Shown piece by piece: positions 1 to 9,000 of a stretch of DNA of 61,510 bases. The notes below the pieces were generated by a model, which did not search any database, was not told the DNA's origin, and saw only the letters and a list, made by a program, of their open reading frames with translations. Numbering within the stretch: the first letter of the stretch is position 1; the number at the start of each line of letters is the position of its first letter. The translations under genes were made by a program, and so were the position numbers. Source of the stretch: Clostridiales bacterium Firm_08 (GTDB lineage: Bacteria > Bacillota > Clostridia > Oscillospirales > QAKW01); the NCBI GenBank assembly GCA_001604045.1, contig LVAN01000004.1, positions 1-61,510 of the forward strand, given 5' to 3'.

Positions 1-60
1 TTTTTAAAAAAGCGAAGCGGCGCCGGACCCCAATAGAGGGGTCCGGCGCCGACGCTTTTA
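1..60 (-). terminator. Rho-independent terminator after the glycosyltransferase gene
   Basis: A 13-bp perfect GC-rich stem (19-31 pairs with 38-50) has a 6-nt loop and further pairing outside it. On the minus strand it is followed by a T-rich run at 11-1. It lies 37 nt after the stop codon of the gene ending at 87. Confidence 0.85.
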
Positions 61-86
61 TTCGTTTTTTCTTCTTTCTTGCCGGG

Positions 87-1097
87 TCAGCCGACCATTG
101 CTTTCATACGGGCTTTGTACTCCGGCTGACAATGGAGCTTTTCAATATACTCCAGCGTCTTTTCTTTGGAGATCGCCACCGACTCCATAAGAGATTCTCT
201 GCAGCATTCCTCAGAATCCCCGTGCAGCAGGCTGAGCGCCAAACGAACGTGGAAAGCCGCTCTCAGTTCGTTCTCATCCCATCCGCCCATCGTGCCGTAT
301 TTTTTGGCTGCTTTCAGCGCCTCTTCAAAGCCGGCTGAATCCATTTTATACATCAACTCGTAGAAATTGACGTTAGCACTTCTGGATCGGCTCTGCACGC
401 CGGAACAGATCCTATAACGGCCTTTGATCTCTTTGAGGAAGTGAAACTTTCCGGGATGCGCGCCGTACCGGAGCCAGGTGTGGGAATCTTCCGAAACAGA
501 CGCGGCCGGGAACGGTTCCTCAAACGCAAGGTCGGTCCGTACCGCCGTGCAGGAAGTCAGATTGGTATATTTCTTTTTTGTCACGATGTCGATCCAGGCG
601 TTCTCGCCCTCCACAATATCCACCTTGTGTCCCTCGATGATCTCGCGGACGGACATATTGATCTTTTCGGGCGGGGTGACGTTGTTGTTCTCATCGATGA
701 CGACGAAACCGGTATAAACGACATTCACCGTCTCGTCCTCCTCAAAGGACTTTCTGACAAGTTCCAGTCTGCGCGGATCGGAAATGTCGTCAGAATCGTT
801 GAACAGGATAAACGGAGCGCCGATCTCGTGCGCGTAGCGCACCGCGATATTCCGGGTGACGCCGGAACCGTTGTTCTTTTCAGAATAGATGACGTGCAGT
901 TTGTCTTTCAGTTCCGCTTTCATTTCGTCGATAACGTCATAGACTCTCTGATCGTCCGAAAAATCGTCGACCATGATGATCATCCAGTCGGTATCGGTCT
1001 GATGTTTGATCGAATCGACGGCCTCCCTGAAAAGACGAAGCTCGATCTCTCCCCCGCTCAGTTTGACCGGCATAATAAACGCCGCTGTATGGTTCAT
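87..1097 (-). CDS. Family 2 (GT-A fold) glycosyltransferase
   Basis: A 336-residue protein that probably transfers a sugar from a nucleotide-sugar donor; donor and acceptor are unknown. The N-terminal half has the GT2 pattern: VDDFSDD at residues 43-49, the NNGSGVTRN segment near 75-83, and a DxD-type metal motif DSDD at 101-104 after a hydrophobic strand. There is no signal peptide or membrane helix, so it should act on the cytoplasmic side. The ATG is preceded by GAGGTG at good spacing. It lies downstream of a membrane protein gene, separated by an intergenic repeat, and ends in a strong terminator. It may modify a surface glycan or the neighbouring surface proteins; that is inference from position. 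Confidence 0.85.
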   Translation of the reverse strand: MNHTAAFIMPVKLSGGEIELRLFREAVDSIKHQTDTDWMIIMVDDFSDDQRVYDVIDEMKAELKDKLHVIYSEKNNGSGVTRNIAVRYAHEIGAPFILFNDSDDISDPRRLELVRKSFEEDETVNVVYTGFVVIDENNNVTPPEKINMSVREIIEGHKVDIVEGENAWIDIVTKKKYTNLTSCTAVRTDLAFEEPFPAASVSEDSHTWLRYGAHPGKFHFLKEIKGRYRICSGVQSRSRSANVNFYELMYKMDSAGFEEALKAAKKYGTMGGWDENELRAAFHVRLALSLLHGDSEECCRESLMESVAISKEKTLEYIEKLHCQPEYKARMKAMVG

Positions 1098-1135
1098 TTT
1101 TTCACCTCATAAGATTTTCTGGCAAGTTGATTTTC

Positions 1136-1196
1136 CGCGGCAAAGCATGGCGGAAAAATCACCCTTCAAAACCGCTTTGCCCTTACCGTGGGTCAT
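1136..1196 (-). repeat. Dispersed intergenic repeat, copy 1
   Basis: About 61 bp, closely matching segments at 21146-21214 and 47301-47367. Shared blocks on the plus strand are TGGCGGAAA, the run TTCAAAACCGCTTTG, and a terminal GTGGGTCA. CAAAGC...CCGCTTTG can pair to form a hairpin. It starts right after the stop codon of the gene ending at 1200. Confidence 0.75.
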
Positions 1197-1199
1197 CCT

Positions 1200-2024
1200 T
1201 TATTGATCGTTCTCCGTCATGGAGGTCTGGATCGTAAATGTTTCGTGACAACGGGAACACTCAAAGGTCATACCCGTCTCCCCGTTTTCAAGAACGATCT
1301 CTTTGCCCTCGCCAAAGGAGTGGCCGAGCGCCGGTTTTGTCCTATAACGGGTGTCGTGATACGTCTCCCCTTCATCCCTGTCCTCGGCGGTCGCCGAATA
1401 GGTCGTGACATCCTGCTTCGTACAGGTCGGATCCGTATGCGTGACCTTGACGGTGCCGGCGATCTTTTTGAGGATCAGGCCTTTGCCGTTCGTCAGGACC
1501 AGGGTGACGGTCTCCAGATCATCGCCCCACTGCCATTCGGTCAGAACGGCATCCTCCGGTTCCTGCTCCGGCTCGACGGCCTCCGGTACGGGTTCCGTCG
1601 CCTGCTGTCCGGACGGCGTGCCGCTTCCCTGTTCCTGCGTCTCCACGACTGAGGAAGGAGGTTCGGGGACCGGCTGCTGTTGTTTCGCCGCCATCGCCTG
1701 GTAGGACGACACGATCACCACAGAGCCGGCGATAATGCCGACCACCTGCTGCAACACGCGCTGGCCGAACTGTTTTACGTTATTCGCGCCTTGATCCCGG
1801 CCGCGCTGTTCGTTCTGTCTGCGATCCTTTTCACGCTCGCTTTCGCGGGTCATATCTTTGATCTCGTCGACGCGATAGTATTCCTCAACGTCCTGAGACG
1901 CGTATTCCGGCACGCGGAAATACTGATGACCTTTGGCAAACCGATTGTAAGGATCATAGGACGGTCTTCGTCCGCCCGCGCCGATGTTTTGCGGGGGACG
2001 CGCTCCGTATCCTTTTACTTTCAT
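1200..2024 (-). CDS. Single-pass membrane protein of unknown function, surface-exposed C-terminus
   Basis: A 274-residue protein that I do not recognise as a named family. Residues 1-90 are hydrophilic and highly charged (many Arg, Glu, Gln) with no signal peptide. One membrane helix spans about 90-112. Residues 113-160 are a Pro/Glu/Gln-rich linker. The C-terminal 110 residues are beta-rich with Cys201 and a CxxC pair at 256/259, in a GHSFGEG...FECSRCHETF context that resembles zinc-ribbon-like modules in clostridial surface proteins. This suggests an inside-out topology with an extracytoplasmic C-terminus. The ATG has a GGAGG ribosome binding site. It lies 19 nt after the MscS gene, so the two are probably cotranscribed. 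Confidence 0.7.
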   Translation of the reverse strand: MKVKGYGARPPQNIGAGGRRPSYDPYNRFAKGHQYFRVPEYASQDVEEYYRVDEIKDMTRESEREKDRRQNEQRGRDQGANNVKQFGQRVLQQVVGIIAGSVVIVSSYQAMAAKQQQPVPEPPSSVVETQEQGSGTPSGQQATEPVPEAVEPEQEPEDAVLTEWQWGDDLETVTLVLTNGKGLILKKIAGTVKVTHTDPTCTKQDVTTYSATAEDRDEGETYHDTRYRTKPALGHSFGEGKEIVLENGETGMTFECSRCHETFTIQTSMTENDQ

Positions 2025-2043
2025 GGCGTTGCCTCCACTCTAC

Positions 2044-3057
2044 TTACTCTTCGTCGTCAACTCCGTTGTAGCCGAGCTGGATGCCGTGGCTCTCGAAAAG
2101 AAGTTTGTATTCAAGATACAGAGCTCTCTCGATCTCGTATTTGTTCTCTTCTTTACAACCGCCGACGATCAGAAGCATCTGCACGCCTTTTTTGGTGATC
2201 TCACAGATCCCGAGATAAAGGGGCGCGCCGATCAGCGCGGGATATTTCTCCTGCATAAACTCCATATGCGCGTTTCTGACGATCTCTTCCACGCGCTCGA
2301 TGGATTCGTGCGGCGCGAGCGGGATGGTGACCGCCGCGGCGGACTGTCTGTCGGACAGGTTGACAAGAGAACCGATGGAGGAGTTACGCACGGTCAGAAC
2401 GTCGTTACCGATGTCCACGATCTTGGTGGAACGGATACCGATGGAAAGGACCGTACCGCGGAAGCCGTCCAGCACGATGACGTCGCCGACGTCAAACAGA
2501 CGCTCCGCGATGATGAAGATACCTGCGACGATGTCCTCGATCAGCGAGGTGACGCCAAGACCGAGGATCAAGCCCAAAATACCGAGACCTGCCAGAAGTT
2601 CCGTCGTGTTGACGCCGAGGGCGGTGAGGATCAGGAAGACCAGCACCAGGAACGCGACGTATCTCACGAGGTTGCCGAGCAGTTCGATAACGGCGACGCC
2701 GACCTTTTTGGTGACGTTCTTGCTCTTGACGAGTCTGCCGATAAAGAACCGCAGGACAAAACTGATGGACAGCGTCAGAATGCAAAGACTGATGATGCGG
2801 ATCAGGCGGTCGGGCTTTTCAATGCCGGACCAGGGGTCGAGGCTTGCCAGGAACATACCCTCTTTTTCCATAAAGAACCTGCCGAACAGCAGCAACACAA
2901 AGTAGGTCACTGCGATCACCCCGCCGATCACGCGCATCGCGATAGTGGAGGGGTTCACTTTCGGCTTTTTCATTTGCTCGACTTTCTTGGCCTGGTTCTC
3001 TTTGAGGATCTTTTCCATATCCTTGGGGTCGATTTTGTACTGGCCGTTTTCGCTCAT
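2044..3057 (-). CDS. MscS-family mechanosensitive ion channel
   Basis: A 337-residue small-conductance mechanosensitive channel that should release solutes on hypo-osmotic shock. It has membrane helices near 40-60 and 86-106 and a third glycine/alanine-rich pore helix near 130-185. This is followed by the conserved beta domain (ERLFDVGDVIVLDGFRGTV, 185-203) and a C-terminal alpha/beta domain. The length is typical of MscS. A hydrophilic N-terminal tail of about 35 residues is Lys-rich. The ATG is preceded by AGGAGG. It lies 31 nt downstream of the giant surface protein and 19 nt upstream of the single-pass membrane protein. Confidence 0.93.
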   Translation of the reverse strand: MSENGQYKIDPKDMEKILKENQAKKVEQMKKPKVNPSTIAMRVIGGVIAVTYFVLLLFGRFFMEKEGMFLASLDPWSGIEKPDRLIRIISLCILTLSISFVLRFFIGRLVKSKNVTKKVGVAVIELLGNLVRYVAFLVLVFLILTALGVNTTELLAGLGILGLILGLGVTSLIEDIVAGIFIIAERLFDVGDVIVLDGFRGTVLSIGIRSTKIVDIGNDVLTVRNSSIGSLVNLSDRQSAAAVTIPLAPHESIERVEEIVRNAHMEFMQEKYPALIGAPLYLGICEITKKGVQMLLIVGGCKEENKYEIERALYLEYKLLFESHGIQLGYNGVDDEE

Positions 3058-3088
3058 TGTTTCATTCCTCCTATAAATAACTGTTTTT

Positions 3089-6000
3089 TTACGATACCGT
3101 AAGCGGTATTGTCAACGTGTTGGTGGTGCCGTCTCTCCAGGAAACGGTCATCGTGTACTTCCCTTTGGGGATGTCGGGGAAACGGATCTGATCGAGGGAG
3201 ACGTTTTCAAGTTTGAATACTTCCTCATTGTCCTGCCCGGCGACGGTCACGGTCGCCGCGCCGTCAAAGGATCCGAGAGAGACTGTACTGTTCACGCGAA
3301 AATACGGGGTATATCCTATCGCGAATGTGGAGAAACGGTTGGAATAGATGTAGACAAAGCCGTTCTCCTTGTCGATAAAGAAAGTGCCTTCCTCCCTGCT
3401 ATCGCTCTCGCGGAGCGTTGAGACGGTACTGCCGTCGGTATAGTAGACCATAAGCCCGCGCCGCGACGCTTTCGAGAAGGGCACGGCGATCTCCAGCACG
3501 TTGGAGGTCTCGCTGATGGCGCCGGTCTCGGAATCCACTGTCTTTTCGACCTTAACGTCGAAGTAGACAAGGGATTTATTGACGGCGGCGGAAGCGATGG
3601 CCTGCGCCTTGGCGGAGGTCTTTTCCGTTTCCGGTTTGACCGTCATCTGTACCGTAACGTCGCGCTCGGCGGAGATCTTTTCGTCGGCGCGGATGGCTTT
3701 CGCCTCTTTATCAAGGCCGTCCACCGCGACGCCGAAGCCGCTGCCGCTCTCTCCGCTGACTTTGAGGACGGATTCAGTACGTCCGCCGGCCGAAACGATA
3801 TCCTGTTTGACGTCTTCGAGCGCCTTGACCATCATCGTCTCGGTGACGTCGCCGTGGTCGGCGACGAGGTTGTAGATCCCGGCCGGGACGGTGAAACTGT
3901 ATTTGCCGTCGGCGCCGGTGACGACCGCGTCGATCTTTACGCTGCCTTTGGTCAGCGAGACGTCGGCGCCGGCGAGCGGCGTTTTGCCGTCGCTCTCATA
4001 GAGCGTGCCGGTCAGCGTGATCCAATCCTCTTCCCCGAGCGTCACTTTAACGCATTCGGCGTCAAGATCGTTGTGGTTCTGATCGGCCTTGACTTTGTAC
4101 CATACGTAGTAGTGTCCGACCTCTTTCGCGACGGGAACGTTCGCGGCGTAGCCGTCTTCGGGCGCATTATCCATATCCTTGCCCAGCGCGTAGAGGACGG
4201 TACCGCCCTCGGCGACGCCCGGCGCGACAAGCGAGCGATAAGAACCGTTATAAGCCGGTTTCGCCGACGCGGGCACGGTCTTGACCGCCGCGTCGACCGT
4301 CAGAACAGTCTGATAACCGTCGGTGATCTCGAACGTCACGGTGCCGAAGTTGGGATCGGTGTTGGTAAACTGCGAGGGCGCGAGCCCCATTTCCGTCTTG
4401 CCGGCGTCGATCCGGGAAGCGGTCGCGCTGCCGCTGAACGAAACGGCCTTGGCAACGTCGTACAGTGTGATGTCGCACGCCGCGGTATATCCGGTCACGG
4501 TATGCGCTTTGCCGTCGTAATTCGCCGTCGCGGTGTTGCCGGTGACGGTGACGGTAACGTCAATGGGCGCGATCTCGATATATCCGTCGGTAACGTTGAA
4601 GGTGACCGTTCTGAAATTGGGGTTGATGTTGGCGAACTGATCCGCCGCGAGCCCCATCTTTACCGTGCCGGCATCGGTAGCCGAAACGGTCGCGCTGCCG
4701 CTGAAGGTAAAGTCTTTTAAAACGCTGTACAGTCCGGTATCCGCGACTGCCTTACAACCGATCACGGTATGCTCTTTTCCGTCATATTTCACGTTGCTGA
4801 CGTTGCCGGTGATGGTGACCGTCGCGTCGATCGGCTCGATCTTCTGCCAGCCGTCGGTGACGGTAAAGGTGACGGTCTTGAAGTTGGAACTCGTATTGGC
4901 GAACTGATCCGCCGTAAGCCCCATCGCCGCGGTGCCGGCGTTGGTTTGGGTCGCCGACGCGATGCCGGAGAACGCGATGTTCGCGGAAACGTCATAGAGC
5001 GGGGTGTCCGCGACCGCGGTGTAGCCGGTCACGGTGTGTGCCTTGCCGTCGTAGTCCAGCGTGCTAACATTGCCGGTGACGGCGACCGAGGCGCCTATCG
5101 GTTCGATCTTTTGGAAGCCGTCGATGACGGCGAATGTAACGCTCTTGAAGTTGGCGTCGGTGTTGGTAAACTGCGAGGGCGCAAGACCCATCTTCGCCGT
5201 ACCGGCGTCGGTGCGCGTCGCCGTAGCGTTTCCGCTGAACGTAAACGCGGAGGCGACGTCATAGAGCGGGGTGTCCGCGCTCGCGACGTAGCCGGTCACG
5301 GTGTGCGCCGTTCCGTCGTAGTCAAGCGTGCTCGCGGTGCCGACGACGGTGACCGAGGCGCATATCGGCTCGATCTTCTGATAACCGTCGGTGACGAGGA
5401 ACGTCACGTCGCAGAAGTTGGGGTTGGTATTGGCGAACTGCGAGGACGTAAGCCCCATCGCCGTCGTGCCGGCGTTGGTGCGGGAAGCCGTCGCGGTGCC
5501 GGTAAAGGATACGTCTTTCGTAACGTCATACAGCGGCTGGCCGCAGGTCGCGGTATAGCCGGTGACGGTGTGTTCCCCGCCGTCGTAGTCCAGCGTACTG
5601 TTGCTGCCGACGACGGTGACGACCGCGGAGATCGGCGTGATGACGACCGGCGCCGATCCGCTGACGGTGATGTAGTTCTTCCGGGTGACTTCATAGTAAA
5701 CGGTATGCGTGCCGGCGTTGGTAAACGTCGGGCTGGCGTCCAGCGTACAGCTGTCCGCCGCCGTGCCGAACTTGACCGTCGCGCCCTCGGGCCCGACGAC
5801 GCTGATCCCGTACGCGTTTCCGTCGTACGGTTTGTTTTGCGCGCTGACGGAGACCTCGCTCGCCATCGACTTGGGCGAGATGGTGAACGCCGCGACGGCG
5901 GACGCACCGCCCACCGTCAGCGTAGCGGTATAATCGCCCGCGTCGGTGTTGCCGGAATAGGTGACGGCGCCCGGCTCGGTCAGTCCGTTCCCGGTACTCC

Positions 6001-9000
6001 ACGCGGCGCTCTTGGTAACGGTCGCCGTGACGGCGGTGCCGTCGTATACCTTACCGGCGGCGGCGACGGTCAGCGTCTGCGCTTCTAAGAAGCAGGGAGT
6101 ATCTCCGCCGCAGGTCGCGGTGATCACGGCGCCGTCCGCCGTGTAGTTCCAGTTGTGGATGTGGGGCGGAGTTACGTGCGCCTCACCGTCCAAAACCCGA
6201 ATGATATACTGGCTGTTGTCGCTGGTGAAATACTGTGCAGGATCGGCGTCGCCCATCTTGTCTTTCCAGCCGGAGGTAAACGCGCCGGTAGCGCTTGATC
6301 TGCTCACACCGAAAGGCGTTGTGTTTGTCAAAGCTTCGGTCAGGTTCAGTACCGCGGTATTGCACAAATACACGTCACTGGATTTTCCGCCGGCGGTGTT
6401 CCCCGAAAAGACAGGTGCTCCGGAGATGTTGAACACAGCGGGACTGCTGTCTCCGTCACTTCTCTGGTTTGTCAACGCGCCGCCCTTACCGGTCGCCGTA
6501 TTGTTTGTTATGGTTCCGCCGAAGATCGAAACGGTAGATCCGCCGGACGCTTCGATCGCGCCGCCGTGCTGCGCGTAATTTCCGTTGATCGCGCCGTCTT
6601 CCATAATGAAAGTGGAACTGCTGCCAAATGCAAGAAGAGCGCCGCCGATGTTGTTATTCGCAACGTTATTTCTGATCTCGCCGTCATGCATGACCATTGT
6701 ACCGCATCTGACGTAGACACCGCCGCCGTAATTAGCGGTGTTGCCTATGATCAATCCGCCGTACATATTAAATCCGCCGCTTTTGTCCCAATCCTGCAGA
6801 CATACACCGCCGCCGCCTGTAGAGCCTGCCGTGAGTCTGTTGCCGATAATCGTTCCGCCGTACATATTGAGAGCGGCGCCGTTTCCTTCAACGTTGATGC
6901 CCGCGCCGTAATTATATCCGCCGGTGATGTAACCGCCGGTAATGTAGCCGCCGGTAAAGGTTTGATAGCCGCTTGTCAGCGTGTCGTCCACAGTCGCAAC
7001 ACCTGCGCCGTTTCCTGCGGGATTGGCGATCTTATATTTATGTTCTGTAGAAGTATTACTGTCTTTAAGATTCAGCGTCGATTGTTCATTAACTTTGATT
7101 ACGCAGCCGGTTCCGGTCTTTTTGATGCCGTGGCCGTTAAGGTCAAGCGTATGCTCGCCCGAGGATACGGTGATCGTGCTCGAGGTCGTCACGTCGGACA
7201 TCAGCTTCAGAGTGCTGCCCGCCGTCCAGTTAGTGCTGCTCACCGCGTCGGGGAAAGAATTGTAATTTGTCTTGGTTTCTCCGCTGATGACGCACGCCGC
7301 GGGAGGAACGCCGATCTCCGCCTCGCCGTTCTCATTCAAAAAGACCGAATATCCGCTGTTGCCGCTCGCGAAATACTGTGCCGGGTCGGTCTCTCCCATC
7401 CGGGTGGTCCAGCGGTAGGTGAACTTGCCGACGGTCGACATCTTCACGACGATGGGGGTGGTATTGGTGAGCGCGCCGGCGATGTTGATGACCTTGCCGG
7501 AGGAAAGAGTGATGTCGTATTCTCCATTGTCGGCGAAGGCGGTGGAGCCGTTACTGCCGCCCAGAGAAAGCACGGTGTCGCCGTTGTCGGTGGCGAAGCG
7601 GATGCCACTGGTGTTATAACTGATCTCGCCGCCGCTCAGGTAGAGGCGGGACAAGCCATCCAGGTTGAACGCGGCTCCGTTGCCCTTATTGTAGCAGATC
7701 GAACCGCCGTTAAGGGAGATCGCGCCGTGGCTGGAGTGCATCATACCGCCAAAATCGCAGGCATTGCCTACAAAGGTGCCGCCGTTGATGGTAACAAGTT
7801 TAGTGTCACCCCGGATATACAGGGCGCCGCCGATGTAGACGCTCCCAGACAGCAGGGTGCCGGTACCGCCGGTGATATAACCGCCGGAGACATAGACGGT
7901 GCCGTTGCCGTTGGCGTCCACCGCCGTATTGCCCATTGTAGCGACCGTCTCCGCCGCCGTGCCCCGATAGCCTGACAGGGTGATCTTATGGAGGCGACGG
8001 GGGTTGCTGTCATTGACGGTCAGCACCGCGGCGGCGGAGTTGCTGTGCCAGGTGCTGGCGATCAGCACGCTGGCTCTGCCACTGCCGGCGTAGCGAATAC
8101 CGTAGCCGTTCAGATCAAGAGTTTTGGTACCTTTAAAGTTGATGGCGGCGGTAGTGGTCACGTCTCTTTGAAGCGTCAGCACCGCGCCGAAAGAAGCGTT
8201 CGTCCAGGCCGTAACGGCGTCGGAGAACGATGTGTACTTCGTCTCAGTCTCTCCGACGGTGAGGATCGCCACGGGCGGAACGCCGATCTCCGCTTCACCG
8301 TTTTTATTGAGAAAAACATCATATGCTTCGTTGTCGCTGGTGAAATACTCTGACGGGTCGGCGTCGCCCATCCTGTCTTTCCAGCCGCTTGTGATTTCGC
8401 CCGCGCCTGTTGTTTGTCCCGCGCCGATTTTCGTGCCGTCGGTCAGTGCTCCCGCAATTCGAACGATACTGTGCTGATCGCCTGCCTGGTACATATACAG
8501 GTTCTTCTGAGCGCTGCCGTATTTATTGTCGTAGATCACGGGTGCTCCGCTAACCTGAACGTTAGCGTTTCCCGCAAGGAATACCGCGTATTGATTGTTG
8601 TTTCTGATCTCATTATTGGTGAACGTGCCGCCTTCCAGAACCAGTGTTCCGCTGCCCTCCGCGTAAATACCTGAGCCGCCGAACCCTTCGGTAGCGGAAT
8701 TGTTTTTGACTACCGTCCCGTTTTTCAGCGTTATTATGCCGTTCTTCAGGTATAAGCCGCCGCCGTAGTGTCCTGTGTTCGAGCTGATTTCACAATTATC
8801 CAGAACGAGAGAGCTGTTTCCCTCAACGTGAATGCCGCCGCCGTGGAAGCCACTGCCGCCTGTGATTTTACCGGGTCCTGTGACCGTCAGGTTCACCCCG
8901 CCGCCCATAGTGATCACGAGTCCTGAATTATCATTGCCTGTTGCGCCTGTTCTATTGATCCCGTGACCGTTGAGGTCAAGCGTATGCTCGCCGGAGGGTA

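Noticed and set aside
79-96. Sixth copy of the dispersed repeat at the glycosyltransferase stop
   Set aside because: Only GGCTGACCCG matches; too short to separate from chance.
1984-3102. 372-residue plus-strand open frame
   Set aside because: Antisense shadow of the MscS gene with low-complexity Asp/Gln-rich translation.
4296-5635. CRISPR-like repeat array
   Set aside because: Units are about 267 bp, in frame and protein coding; no direct short repeats with unique spacers.
4769-7975. Several long plus-strand frames (up to 469 residues)
   Set aside because: Antisense to the repeat-rich surface gene; their Arg/Gly/Val repeats mirror the tandem repeats.
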